Assembly: GCA_033439265.1 (NCBI GenBank)
Contig: JAVTVX010000024.1
Coordinates: 11,019,001 to 11,083,000, forward strand
Length of the DNA stretch: 64,000 bases
Reading direction: 5' to 3'
Source of the DNA: Dillenia suffruticosa
Taxonomy: Eukaryota > Streptophyta > Magnoliopsida > Dilleniales > Dilleniaceae
Shown: in pieces, positions 10,587 to 23,686 of the stretch
How positions within the stretch are numbered: the first letter of the stretch is position 1
Layout: each line of letters starts with the position of its first letter
The notes under the pieces: model-generated
Database searches by the model: none
The model's input: only the letters and a program-made list of their open reading frames with translations
Told to the model about the DNA's origin: nothing
Translations under genes and position numbers: made by a program

Positions 10587-11375
10587 TGTTGGAGGTGGGT
10601 TTGCTCTACAAATGAAATGCTCTACTGACCTAAATGAGGAACGGATGCTAAGTTGTCCTTTGGATCTTCGTGTATAGAAAACCCTGCAAACACCCACCAA
10701 AGGTGATCTGGTAGAGGAAACTTTGATACTTAAGTTAGAAAGAGAATTGAGAAAGAAAGAACAGACTATGAAGAGTTTTAGATTAGCTCTGTGAAGTCTC
10801 TATATAATGTGTGCATGTGGAGTAGTAGAATATATCTAGTGGGTCATCTTTATTTATTATATATAGTATATGCATGTATTGTAAGTCTCTTGCTTGAGGG
10901 TGTAGAAACCCTAGTTTCTTTATGGAGAGATAGCCGGAGATCTTTCAAGAATACAAGGACTATAGTCAACAATCTTTAGGAGATTAAGCATTATACAGAT
11001 TAAGGAAAGTTCAAGTTATCACGGTTCCTATCTTATAAGGTGAGATTATGAAGATTTCCTTCCTTATAGGGAGATATTATCCTTAGGATTAGGGGAGGTT
11101 CAAATCTTAGGTGATCATGATCTTAATCTACTTGGTAGGGATGTCACTCAGTGGAAGAGCATTTGGTAGTAGCTGAGAGGTTTGATCGAGAGAGTCCAAG
11201 ACCAAAAGGTGATTGAGAGGTTTAGTCAAGAGAGCTCAACCGAGTACCCACTCGATCATCTCAGGTTCTTACTGAGAAGCAAGTTATTGGTAGCTTGTGG
11301 GCTTTGGAGGTTATTAATCTAGTGGACTCGATAGCCTCTAGGTTTTATAGTTGTGGGCTGTTGGGTCCTGTGCCA
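10587..11375 (-). mobile_element. 3' LTR of element A, 789 bp
   Basis: On the minus strand it begins TGGCACAGGACCC and ends ...CACCTCCAACA. It matches the A2 LTR (4,930-5,701) and the interrupted LTR at 37,028-41,495. The shared phrase with the latter is GAGAGGTTTAGTCAAGAGAG at 11,216 and 41,336. The TATATATAATAAATAAAG stretch (minus, near 10,860) is the likely TATA region. Confidence 0.7.
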
Positions 11376-12519
11376 TAATTTGCCTTATACCTAATGTCTT
11401 TTCGAAGAAGTGACGCTAGGAGTAGATTTGAAGGGGTAGTAAATGGGAATTAAAGGAGTTGTGTGAGTAAAACATATTAGGGAATTGGAAGAGGTGTGGA
11501 AATGGAGTATTAAATGTAAAATGTGCCACTTTGATTGCTGTGATCACATTCAACACACTTTTTGTTGTTATAAGTGGTGAAGAGTGCTTGGTGTAGTTTC
11601 ATTAGTTCAATTGCTAAGATGAATTTTGGGGGGGTTAGGTTTTGATTCATGAGTGGCGAAATTTATGAAAAGCAGAGATGGCGAGAGGTTCTAAATCGCA
11701 ATCTCCCCACCATATAGCAAGGCTAGGAATACCATGACAGAGAAGGAATTGCGGAGCTCTAGGAAACTTTTACTAAACATCCTCAAACATATAGTTTTTC
11801 CTTTCTAGAAGGAGACAGAGAAGGAGCTATGAAAACATATTGAGAGGCACATGATCATGGCAATACAAAAGGGATTTGTATGGTGATCGTCAACTACATC
11901 CCGTGTGAATGTTTCCACTTTTATCCGTGAGTCTGTTGGCCCTATGATTGTAAGGAAAAAGTTTTGCATCTTAAAGGAGACTGATAATTCTCTTTTAAGG
12001 GTTTGCAAGCATTTTATGGCTCAAGGCTTCGCATTTTAGGTGAATCTAGTCACAAGGAGTGAGGAAATAAAAGGAGAAAGTGGATGAACTTGGTTAGTGA
12101 GGTGAAGAAGATGGACATTCCTTGTAGTCTTCCTATATATGTACTTTTTTTTATATGTACTCATATTTCCATCCTTTCAATGTACTCTTGATGTGTAAAC
12201 ATTGTATTATATTGAAATGAAATTTCTTTATTACTTATTGTTCTTCTGCTATTGCTTTTACGAATCTTGTCTTCTCCTACTATATCTTATATGTATAATG
12301 TATGGAATTTTGGACGGATGAATGAATATAGAGCTTTCTTTCTCATTACCATGTTGTTCTCATTGCATTATTAATTGTGCTTAAATAGAAAAACTTAAGT
12401 GCTAAGTGGTTTTCGAAGGATTTTATTCGAGAGAGGGTGTTAGAACCCTTTATGAGTACTGCAGTGAGAGAATCGGAGTTAGATTCCATTCATGTGCTAG
12501 TATTTGTAGAGTTGAGAGG

Positions 12520-13050
12520 TGAGTTATATCTTGCTAGGGCCTATATGAGGCCGAGAGAGTCGAGAGAGTGGGTGTGTCAACCTGGTCAGGTTCTAGGACC
12601 CATATATGACGCATATGAGGCATAGAGCTGAGAGCGAGTACGTCAAACCCGCTAGGTGCTAGGACCTGTATTATTTCGCATATGAGAAGTATAGCTGAGA
12701 GACTATATATGTCAATCTGCTTGAGTACTAAAACCCATATGATACGTATGAGACGAAGAGTCGAGAAAATTGATGTACCAACATGGTTAGGTGCTAGGAC
12801 CCGTATTATGATACGTATGAGGCATAAATATGAGAGAGTGGGTGTGTTAACCTACTCAGATGATAGGAACCATATTATGATATTTAAGTGGTGTAGAGCA
12901 AAGATAGAGGACGCACCAACCCATTCGGATGCTAGGACCCATATTATGATGTTTATGACACATAAAGTCAAGAGAGAAGGTATGTTAAGCCACTTAGGTA
13001 TTGGGTCCCACATTATGATACTTATGAGGGATAGCCAAGAAAGCAAGAGA
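12520..13050 (-). repeat. 3' UTR minisatellite of element A, unit 65-70 bp
   Basis: CTAGGACCC or a variant recurs near 12,594, 12,659, 12,727, 12,795, 12,861, 12,933 and 13,002. Each copy is followed by a TATTATGATACGTATGAGGCATA-like stretch and GAGAGAG. It is the reverse complement of the array at 2,190-2,660. It lies between integrase and 3' LTR once the CACTA insertion is removed, which is where Ogre/Tat-lineage elements are known to carry variable tandem repeats. Confidence 0.8.
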
Positions 13051-13228
13051 ATGAGCCTACAAAAGAGAGAGTGACAAAGTAGGGGCCTATGAGTGCAAGG
13101 ACTCGAGCCGGTTATGATTTATTAGATCAACAATTGTATAAAAGAATAATATTATTGTTGAGAAGCAACAAGATGACAAATATTAAAATTAGGAGAGCAA
13201 TAAATATTACTAATAGTAAACACACAAA

Positions 13229-13575
13229 CACTACTAGAGAAGGGTGTATCAACGATGGAAAAAATCATCACTGATAGCGATAGATTTCTGACGGATTAAC
13301 GTCCGAGAACTTAATATTGAAAAGGTAAAATCACCGATGGTTTTAGTGGCAGAATCACCGACATTTAATTCCCTTGGTAAATTGGACTGTAATAAAGGAT
13401 AGAATATTGGCTTAAAATGTTTCTGACAGATTACCAATTGAATAGAGTTGGAATTATCGACGGATTATAATCCGTCGATAATATTTGGGTTCTACAAAAA
13501 TTAACAACAAAATATCGAGGGAAATAACCGACAGATTATTTTAATCGGTAATCCATCGCTGTTATAAAACAATTT
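13229..13575. repeat. left terminal inverted repeat and subterminal repeats of the large CACTA
   Basis: CACTACTAGAGAAGG is followed by spaced GATGG, GACGGATT and CGACGGATTATAATCCGTCG motifs. The last is a 20-bp perfect palindrome near 13,459. The motif core GACGGAT is shared with the N1/N2/N3 family. Confidence 0.75.
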
Positions 13576-13911
13576 TAACTTAAAAAACAAAACAAAGTTA
13601 CCTTACATCCGTAGGTCTTACCCTCCCGTCTCTCTCTCCCTACCCTGACTTGTGCAAAATAACCGCAAAATTCGGTCTGCAAAATCCCAGCATCTCCGTG
13701 CTGTAGGGTCGTCCCCGCGTATCGTGATGCCATCATCGATCATCTGCAAGGACATATATGAGATATAGTTAGATTAGGGTTTTCCTGTGCGTTGAGGTTC
13801 GTTTGTCTGCATCCCTCTCTTAAGTTAGGGTTTCGTTTAATTTTCCCAAATTATTCATGCTAGTTGCTGTTATACGGTTTCGTGTGTGTGAATTTCCCAA
13901 ATTTTCTGAAA

Positions 13912-14030
13912 TTAATCTGCCGCGCGCTCAAAGGAGCGAAAAATATACTATACAAGTGAGCTGGAGAGGAAGGTGCAAACGCTGCAGACAGAAGCGACCA
14001 CAATTTCTGCACAGATCACATTGCTGCAGG
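13912..14030 (+). pseudogene. captured exon of a group I-type plant bZIP transcription factor
   Basis: In one frame the stretch reads SAARSKERK, the end of the bZIP basic region, then [19 protein letters not shown] and ITLLQ, the leucine zipper start. This is characteristic of plant bZIPs of the VIP1/RF2/POSF21 group. It ends exactly at CAG|GTATGTAAC, a good donor, at the place where these genes usually have an intron. An in-frame TAA lies just before SAARS, and the DNA-contact half of the basic region is missing. I found no following bZIP exon downstream. It lies inside the CACTA element, upstream of and in the same direction as the transposase, so it looks like a captured host gene piece. 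A chimeric transcript is possible. Confidence 0.75.
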
Positions 14031-15977
14031 TATGTAACTTGGTCTTTTTCTTTTCTTGGTTTAATAAGTCCAATGAGGGGATTATGGAATCACAGCAATG
14101 CTGGTTTAGCAAGTAAAGCAACTTTTAAAATTATTATCCATGCCAATGATGAGTTTTGAGGTTTTGATGGTTGTGGGTGCTTATTGAAGTCTAGCTATAA
14201 AAAAGCTATGAACTGCTTATCAGGGTTCTCAGTTGAATTGGCTGACTGAATTGAGGATAGATAATGCAGCATGCAGCCTTATTCTTTCACTTGGTTTTCT
14301 CAAGGCAAGAGTGATAGTGGTAGGAAAAAATAAAAAAGACAAGTACAAAAAATGGAATTCAAATTTCGGGGTGTCATAAAGACAGGGCAAGGTGAAAGGA
14401 AACTCTGTAGGGCAATAATAAGATGAAAAGAGGATTTGCGAAATAGAATTTTGAGATGGAAATATAAGAAGATATTCTACCATACAATCTAACTACCTAT
14501 ATAGATTTAGGCTGCATGAAATTGAATTAATGGTTTATGATCTTACCATGTTCCTATTATTTTCCTATCTCTGCCCTGACCCCACAAGCAAGCCTTTTTC
14601 GCTTTGGGTTTTTTCCATTTGACCATTCTATCAATATTTTAATGGGACTTTGCAATTTGAGAGTTCAAGCATGAGATTTTCTTATTCGATTTGGGTTGGA
14701 GTTAAATTGCCTGGCTTACCAGTATGTGATGGTAATGGAGGGAGTGGACTCTGAAGTCACATACAGGTAACTTATTTTTAAATGGAGTTAACTTCTGTTA
14801 GTGATAGGCTTTAATTGAACATGGTGGTTTATGTTCAGGACCAAATCAAAAAACTTAAAACTGTAGGGCTAAATTAAAAAGTATAAAAGTTCAAGGACCA
14901 AGTTAAGGTTTGGGTCTAATCTTTATCTAGGAAATTGCAATTTGGGCAGGAAAAGAATTACTTTTCCAGGTTTTTCTTACTAATTTTTTGGCAAATTAGT
15001 AAGTGACATTCGTTGCAGCTTCTGAGAGTTAGCATGCAAATGAGAATTATGTTCTGTACATGCCTTATGAAATGTAGGCAGAGTTAAGAGGAACTTTTGG
15101 GACCAGTAGAAGTCGTCTTTCTTCTGTTGTTAGGACAGGTTTCTGATTTGCCTTAATAAGAATTTGGGAGTCTGCTTTGATTTCCTTTTCTGTTGTTTTT
15201 ATTTATTTATCTTTTTCCATTTTCCTTGAGACGAGAAGCACATGGAGCAACCTAGAAATCATTTTATTGATAATGCTTGTAAGATATGCTATAAATGATA
15301 TGTTCTCCCAAATAGTTCTTAGGGTGTTAACTATTTTTTTGGGTTTGTGTCCTATTGATTTGCTGTCTATAATCATATGTCTAGAACCCTGTTGCCAGCC
15401 CAAGAGGAAGCCACGTAGATTCCTTGAACTCCAATAGTTGATTTACAGCATGAAACCTCTATAAGCAACTTCTGAAGCCAGAGCTCTCAGAATGAAACTG
15501 GCACATGATTAATATATAACCATGCTCAGCACCCAAGGCCCTGCACCTCTGTTTCTGATTGTTGAAATACTTTGCCTGAAGATGTTATATATGTGCCTAT
15601 TATGTGCAACTCTCCTTAGACATTAAAACCAAAAGTTATAAAATGCTGTTATTGTGAGTGCCTGTTATTGTGTCTTAATTTTCCCAAATTATTTTTCCCA
15701 AGCTCTCCGTAACCTGATCTATTTTTGGGTGTTGCAGAACTGTTGCAGTGCCTGTTATTCTTAGTGCGATATTTAGGATCGTAGCCTCATTCTCTGTTTT
15801 CATCTCTCTATATTGTACTAATCTGAAATAGACGTTCTATAGGTCCCACTTCATCATAGCATACACTTGCATTTCTTCTTTTCCTCTATTCTTCTTATAC
15901 GTTATTGTCATTGTCATAGTTGTCATCGACATCGTCCTCATTAACATGTTCATTTGTTATACAGTTTGTTATTCGAA
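14031..15977 (+). other. non-coding 5' region of the CACTA transposase gene
   Basis: No coding exon was recognised. The part after 14,030 may be captured bZIP intron. Short repeated phrases occur, for example TGCCTGTTATTGTG or TTCTTAGTG near 15,660 and 15,750. The region ends in the leader of the TNPD-like gene. The ORFs at 14,229-14,483 and 15,177-15,437 look accidental. Confidence 0.45.
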
Positions 15978-18900
15978 ATGGGGTCAATTGATCATAGTTG
16001 GATGTATCGTCGTTTAATTAATGGATATTTTACAGATGAATTTGTTGAGAGTGTTAATGACTTCTTGAATTTTGCATATTCTCAACATAAGTGTATGGAT
16101 GGGTTAAAGATTAGATCTCCTTGCCATAAGTGTTGGAACCATAAATTTTGTTCTCGAGATGATGTCACAGTGCACTTGATATCAAAAGGGTTTGTTAATG
16201 GTTACACCATATGGGTTTGTCACGGAGAAGTTAGACATGAATAATCATTTGAAGGGGAATCATCTAGATGTACAGAGCATGTTGACGCTCCATATAGATC
16301 AATGATTGTCGATGCATTAGGCCCTCAATTTGATTGGAATTGGAATTGTGATGACATGAATGTTAACAATACAGAGCCACCTAATCAGGAAGCGGTGTTG
16401 TTTTATTAGTTGTTGAAAAGTGCTAAAGAACCATTATAGAATGGGTGTAAAATGCAGACGACATTGTTAGGAGTTGCACAATTATTAAATTGCAAGTCAA
16501 AGTTCAATATGAGTGCGACATGTTATGATCGCATCAATGGGATTATACAAACTATGTTACCTGAAGAGTCAAAGTTGACATCCAATTTTTACGGAGCAAA
16601 GAAACTCTTGAAAAAACTTGGACTTGGTTATTATAAGATTGAAATTTGTGAAAATTATTACATGTTATTTTATCAAGAAAATCGGGATAAAACCAACTAT
16701 TTGGTATGCGGTCATCCTCGATATAAAGTCTGAAATGTTGGTAGTAGAAAAATAAAACAAGAACCAAACAAGGTGTTGTGATACCTGCCTCTAACACCAA
16801 TACTTCAAAGGTTATACATGTCAAGAGTTACAGCAGAGCACATGACATGACATGCTAGAAATCAACGTGGTGCGATAAAGTTGTTACATACCCCATCCAT
16901 AGTCAAGCGTGGGAGCATTTTGATTCTACTCATCCATCATTCGTCTCTGAATCTTGTAATATGCGCTTAGGGTTATTCATATATGGATTTAATCCTTTTG
17001 GTTAGTCAAGTATTTCTTACTCATGTTGGCCAGTATTTATGACCGTGTACAATTTGCCCCCTTCAATGTGTATGAAGCAGACCTTTCATTTTTCTAAGTT
17101 TGATTATCTTGGGATTGAGAAATCTTATTAAGCATATTGATGTCTTTCTGAGAGCTTTGATTGAAGAACTAAAAATGTTATGGAGTGATGGAGTTATCAC
17201 CTATGATATTTTAAGAAAACAAAACTTTCATATGAGAGCTGTACTTTTATGGACAATAAGTGACTTTCCAATTTATGCGATATTGTTTGGATAGAGCACC
17301 CATGAAAAGTTAACCTGACCTTATTGCATGGAGCATACAAAATCATTTGTTCTTACTAATGGTAAAGATCTCATTTTTTGATTGTCATCATCAATTTCTT
17401 CCTATTGATCATCCTTATCGAAAGCAAAGGGATAAATTCCGGAAAGGAATAGTTGACAATGATGTCCCTCCTCTTCTATCAGGCGAAGAGATGTTTTATC
17501 AAGTTTCTTGTCTTCCTGAAATTATCTTTGGCAGAAAATACGGTAAACAGACAATTCAAGGTTTTGGAATCGAATACAACTGGGTGAAAAAAAGTACATT
17601 TTGAAAGTTATCCTATTGAAAAACCCTTTTTATTCGTCTCAACTTGGATGTGATGTATATCGAGAGAAATGTGTTTAATAATGTTTTTAACACTGTCATG
17701 GATGTTAACTGAAAAACGAAAGACAACTTAAAGGTGAGACTCGACTTAGCGTTGTATTGCAAATGACCTGAATTAGAATTGAATGAACTGAATGGGCGGA
17801 CTTGGATGCCAAAAGTTTCATACACATTAAATAAAAATCAAATTTTAGATATATGTCGTTGGCTAAAAAATTTGAAATTCTCTGATGGGTATGCTTCAAA
17901 TTTGGCTCGATGTATGAGTTTGGAGGAATGCAAATTTTATGAGATGAAAAATCATGATTGCCATATCTTTATGCAGAGATAGATCCCTATTGTCTTCCGG
18001 GACCTTGTGCCTAACGTTATATGTGATGTTTTAATGGAACTCAGTAATTTCTTTAAAGATTTATGTGCGACTGAGCTGCATTGGAGTTATTGGAGAATAA
18101 TATAGTTGAGACGCTATGCAAACTTGAGAAAATTTTCTCCCTTTCATTCCTTGATAGTATGAAGCATTTGCTCATCCACTTAACTTATGAAGCGAAGGTG
18201 GGAGGACCCGTTCAATACAGATGGATGTACCCATTTCACAAGTAATGTCTTGATCTCTTATTAATTTTACATTAAATATTAATTTTATATTCATAGTTAA
18301 ATATTTTTTTAGGTGTATGTATCGATTAAAGAAGAAAGTCCGAAATCGAGCGTCCGTTGAAGGTTCCATATATGAGGACTATATTATTGAGGAAATTTCA
18401 ACATTTTGCTCCTTCTATTTTGAACCTTATATTGATATAAAGTTGAATTGAATTCGTCAAATGATGATGGAGGATATGTTCAATGTATGGGGAGATTATC
18501 AATATTTTCGCACTTAGGATGACCAATTGGGGAATGTTTCGTCTAAAACAGAATACAAGACTGCGGTGATATTTGTCTTATTGAATTATATTAAACTCAA
18601 TGAATTTTTTGAGTAAGGAGTTTCATAACTGTTTACTTTTTACATCGATAGGATTATAAAAGCTAATCTTGTGTTATCTCGTTCTTTTGAGTAGGATATA
18701 TGATGTGGTTGTGAGGCAACATAATTCGAACATTACAGATGAGCAATTGGAGAGGAGACGTGAACAAGATTTCGATTCTTGGTTGAGGCAATTCGTATGT
18801 ACAACATTAACTCATGTTCCTTCATAGATCTATGAGTATTCATCTAACTATATTCTATTTCTATATTTTATGAATAGGTAACAGATGAGAGAAATTGTGT

Positions 18901-19546
18901 TCATAAAAAATGTAAGGTATATAGCTCAAAGTCCATCACGCTCAGTGAAATGTTACAAGGGATATTATGTAAACGATTTCAAGTTTCACACATATGATTA
19001 TGGAAGGGATAAATCAACAATGAATAGCGGTATTATTGTGAAAGAGAGTTGTTATAATGATTTCGAACGTAACTTCTATGGTACGTTGGTTGAGATAATA
19101 GAGTTAGAGTACTTTGGAGTTGGAAACCGGCTGGTATTATTTAATTGCATTTGGTATGATACTGAAAAAGGCGTCAGGGTGCACCCTCGTTATGGCATTG
19201 TTGAAGTTAATCACAAGTCATTAAATGAGGCTTTTGTGTTGGTGACACAAGCACAACAAGTTTACTTCACATCATACCCTTCTAAGAAGAGAGAGAGAAG
19301 TGACTGGTGGGTTGTATGTAAAACTAAGGCTAGAGGGTCAGCAAATGATGGTGTTACATGTCCGATAGTAGCTGACACCTTTTATCAAGAAGATGAACCT
19401 TCCATTCCTATAGTTGTTGACCGAACAACCAAACTTGATGATTCCCGGATTTAATTGTTGGTGATATGGAAGAGGTAAATCAAAGTGAAGTACCCGAACA
19501 AGAACAAAACCGCTTTGATTTTGTAGTAGATTTTGAAGAAGAAGAA

Positions 19547-19578
<32 letters not shown>

Positions 19579-19612
19579 AGATTTTTATTCATCAGAAACA
19601 GAGGAAAATTAA
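15978..19612 (+). pseudogene. CACTA transposase, TNPD-like, broken
   Basis: The family protein cuts and joins the transposon ends. The start is the ATG at 15,978 (MGSIDHSWMY). It opens with the transposase-associated domain: HSWMY, C..C arrangement in SPCHKCWNHKFC, HLISKGF, YTIWVCHGE. The TNP2/Transposase_21 domain follows from about 16,450 to 18,100 (NGIIQTMLPEESKL, DVFLRALIEELKMLWSDGV, RRFLP-like HQFLPIDHPYR, GYASNLARCMS, NHDCHIFMQR). Next come a region like DUF4218 with a 71-bp intron (18,242-18,312), and DUF4216 at 18,885-19,300 (SRSVKCYKGYYVNDFKFHT, TQAQQVYF). A poly-glutamate tail ends at 19,612. In-frame stops occur after RHE (about 16,242), near 16,407 and 16,436, and there are frameshifts after 17,290, so this copy cannot make the enzyme. 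Confidence 0.85.
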
Positions 19613-21424
19613 GAAATTGATTATGATGCCGGTGATGATGACATGTAATGATCTGACAAGTTGGTGTGCTCTTAGGTCAGTTTTCAAATTGCTTGAAATC
19701 TTTGTCTTATGCCTTAGATTTAAAGTTCTATATAGTAGAATCCGTATTTATAAATAAAGTCCACTTCTTTATTAAACCCACTCATATAGCATAGTTAAGT
19801 GTTCACAAGTTATGTTTATTTATTGCTTTAATTTTGAAAGTTTAAAAATATCAATTCCCTGATTCCTTAATATGTTAGTTTAATAATCATGGCTACACTT
19901 TCTTTTACTTTTGACATACATAATTATATATTTATGAGCAACGTTTTATGCTGTATTATTTTCCTTAATGATATTTGTATTTCTTTACTTTTGTTTAATG
20001 ATTTCATGTAAGTTATTTATAACTTCTCTATAACTTCAAATATTAAACATTTTTGAGATCTTTTTGTCATTTTAAATTCATACATGTATTGCATATCATA
20101 TTTTAGTCATGGGTCTATGCATCTAAGTACTCTCCCGGACAGCAATGCTCCACACGATGTTGGGCACATAGAGGATGAGGGCAATGTCTGATTGTCTTCC
20201 GCACCGGGAAGAGGCCCAAACAGTGGCACTGAGGTACCCGTCAATCCACAGGCTAAAAGTTTATTGAAGCGGCTAATCATACGTAAGATGATTCATTCTT
20301 TGCATTTTATATTTATGTGTTTATGCAACAAAGTTGTGTATAATTAATGTCTTGTCATTACTTTGTTTTAAATTAGGTTTGTTGATCCTCAAGTTGTTTA
20401 TTCCATTACTGAGGACATTAAGGGACATCTTGCGGGGGCATGGCCTACGTGGCGTATGGTGTTAAAGGAGACGAAAGACAGACTTTCGAAGAAATCTTAG
20501 GTTAGAATTGATTTTTACAAAGCTAGGACACGTTGTCATATCAACACATATTGCTTACAACAAATATTTTGTAGGCCATTGTCCTTGTCACATATGCGTC
20601 GCATTGCATTGGGAACATAAAGCTGAGCATTTTTCCTTCTTGTTTTTGCTTGGGATATATAAATAGGGTAAAAAGACTTCATATCAACAATCCTATAGTT
20701 GAAGCTCATCATCTGGATCAAATCCCAACCATTGGATTGTCGTGGCGTAGGATTCTCATTTGACTACACGTACTGCTATCTTTTCTTTCCCTGTTTTTAT
20801 CTTTGCTTCTATGCATGGATTTCTCCTCCAAATTTAGTGTAGAGAGAGACAAAATTTCGCTCTCTCTCACCTTTTAATTTTTCTTTTTTGGCTTGTACAT
20901 CGCCATCATTAGTGACAGTGTAACAATTTTTTTTTTGATTCTTTCCTACTTCATTTCTCAACAACTACTAATATCTCACACAAAGCTAACACTACAAAAA
21001 TACACAGTTTTAGCGTCGGATTTAGCGATGAAAATTTTAGAAAAATTCGTTACTAAAAATATTAGCGATAGATTTAGTTACGAAAAATTTTTAATCGCTA
21101 ATGACGTGTTGCAAAAATTTAGCGACAAAAACTAAAATTTAGTGTTGCAAAAGTTATTCGTCGCTAAATTTAACTATGAAAATTCAGAATCCGTTACTAA
21201 ATTTAGCGACGGATTTTAGAAATCTGTCGCTAACCTTGACTACACGTGCACTTGCGCGCCAGGCTCAGGCACCCTCCACCGCCCACACGCGCGCCCAGAC
21301 CTGGATGTGCCCCACCCACTCACCCAAATGCGCTACACGCGCACCTGCCCCGCTGTCTCCGGCCTACGCCCACACCTGCCCGCGCTCGTGCCCTTGCGAT
21401 AAATGCCTCAAGAAATGCCTCCAG

Positions 21425-21482
21425 GAGAGTTCGAGCCTGCGTACACATCAAAATGGTAAGAACTCACAACCACCGGACCAAA
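21425..21482 (-). other. tRNA-like module in N3
   Basis: On the minus strand GGTCCGGTGGTTGTGAG resembles an A box and GGCTCGAACTC a B box, in the same place and direction as the left module of N1 and N2. A rightward partner was not found in N3. Confidence 0.35.
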
Positions 21483-22479
21483 TGAGATATCTAATCTTAA
21501 TCTTTTTTTTTTTTACCTATTATCTTACTCTAACATTTTCCTAATAACAATAAAATAATATAAAATGATAAAAGATTTTTTAAAAAAATACTATTATTCT
21601 TTAAAAAGATAAAATAAAAATAAAATATAACATATTAATTAAAAAATAATTTTTTATAAAATAATAAAATACAAACTTAAAATAAAATAATAAATGAATT
21701 AAAAATATATTAATTTTATTATTAAAATATAAAATATAAAAAAATAAAATAAAATGCTTTTTTAAAAGATTATTTAAAATATTATAATGTAATAAATATG
21801 ATTTATTAATATAAAATAATAAAATACTAGAAAAAATAAAAAAATAAAATATGATTTGTTAATATGTTTTTTTTTAATTTGTTATTTTACAGTGACATTT
21901 TATTAATAATAATAAAATACGAATTTAGAATAAAATAATAAAATATTTAAAAAACTAAAATCATAATATTCTTTAAAAAATAAAATAAAAATAAAATACA
22001 AGCAATGATAATTCTTTATAAAATAATAAAATGTTCAATTAAAATAAAATAATAAAAGATTTAAAAAATAAAATAATATTGTTCCTTAAAAAAATATATA
22101 AATTAATAAAATAAAATGCTAATTTAAAATGTTATAAAATAATAAATATGATTAGTTAATATAAATTAAAAAATAATAAAATAAAATAAAATATAAAATA
22201 TTAATTTAAAAAAATTATTTTTAGCACTGATTAAGGACTCTGTCGCTAAATAATAAAATATTAAAAAAATAAAATAATATTATTTTTTAAAAAATAAAAA
22301 AATAAAAAAATAAAATAAAATGCTAATTTAAAATATTATAAAATAATAAATATGATTAGTTAATATAAATTAATAAAATAAAATAATAATATAATATAAT
22401 ATAACATAAAATCCTAATTTAAAAAAAATTAAGTTTAACATTTTATATTTTATATTTTATTATTCTTTTTATTTTTTAT

Positions 22480-22745
22480 TTTTTTTGAAACCATCTCTGT
22501 AAATAGACAATTGCTTATCAGTAGTCATCTGTCTCACTGCCGCTATCCCCCGAAAACTACCGTTTGTTTTACTTACCAGGCGAGATAGATTATTGAACAT
22601 GAATATATGATCTATTGTGTTATTTGTTGATAACAATAACGAATGAAGATGAACAACTGAATTTTCAAAAACAATTAAACTATATAAGAGAAGTGGATGT
22701 AGAAGACAAAAAAGATGGATGGTGAACTCAACAGTCACGACTAAT
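22480..22745. other. unrecognised mixed-composition island inside N3
   Basis: This stretch lacks the surrounding AAAATAAAAT texture and has ordinary sequence complexity. It is open on the minus strand for 89 codons, but the translation resembles nothing I know. It could be a captured host fragment. N1 and N2 have no counterpart. Confidence 0.3.
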
Positions 22746-23604
22746 TGAAAATAATTTGTTATAAATTTGTTGAATTATTTATTATTAAAAATTATCAAAT
22801 TGATGAGAATTATAATATTCAATATATATTTAATTCTATTTCGTTATTTAAATTATATTAAAAAGAGAGATACGGTTAAAAATATTTTCTAATAGACTGT
22901 ATAAGAAAATTTGCTTGGAAATTAGTTATGAATTTTAAAATTTTAATAATAAATTAGCGATAAATTTAGTCATGAATATTTTTTTGTACCTAATTAGCGA
23001 CGAATATTGTCACAAATATTTTTTTATGGTTAATTAATGATGAATTTAGCCACAAATTTTATAGTTTATTGCTAAATTTTATAACAAATATTTTTACCGT
23101 GACTAATTAGCAAACAATTTAGCATCAAAAAATTTTTGTAGCTAATTAGTGATAACATTTGTCACGAAAACTTTCGTGGTTAAATTTGGTGATGAAATTT
23201 GCGATAAAATGTTTTCGTCACTAAATTTAGCGATGGATAACAGTATCCGTGATAAAATTTAGCCATGAAATTTCTATTTGTCGCTAATTAACGACGAATT
23301 TTTCAAAAAAAAACTTTTCGTCGCCAATTAGCAACGGATTCAGCGACGAAAAAATTTTCGTCGCTAATTAGCGACGAATTTAAACACAAAAATTGTATCC
23401 ATTGCTAATTTAGCCACAAATACTTTCTTGTCGCTAATTTCGTTGCAAAATAGCGACGAAAAAATTTTTTGTCGCTAAATTCGTCACAAAATAGCGACAA
23501 ATTTTCTCCGTCGCTAAAACCGTGTTTTTTTTGTTGTGTAAGGTTCTTAGTACTACAACACCATTCATCCTTTGTGGTCTTCTCTGTTTGTGGCATCACG
23601 TCTT

Positions 23605-23606
<2 letters not shown>

Positions 23607-23684
<78 letters not shown>
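23607..23684. repeat. (CT)n microsatellite
   Basis: About 39 CT dinucleotides immediately right of N3, within the large CACTA element. It generates long Ser-Leu and Arg-Glu ORFs that are not genes. The next 900 bp hold no recognisable exon. Confidence 0.95.

Positions 23685-23686
<2 letters not shown>

Larger units (their letters stand above)
20990..23538. mobile_element. N3: non-autonomous CACTA element nested in the large CACTA
   Basis: It begins CACTACAAAAATACAC and ends ...TTTTTTTTGTTGTG, with a perfect 3-bp duplication TAA (20,987-20,989 and 23,539-23,541). Subterminal arrays of GCGACGAAAA/TTCGTCGCTA match those of N1 and N2, but N3 is clearly more diverged. It has a left GC-rich island (21,240-21,450) and very AT-rich middle sequence. 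No transposase is present. It separates the first exons of the TNPA-like gene from the rest. Confidence 0.85.

Noticed and set aside
18885..19454. A stand-alone host gene of unknown function
   Set aside because: It is the DUF4216 part of the CACTA transposase and follows the rest of that gene in order.
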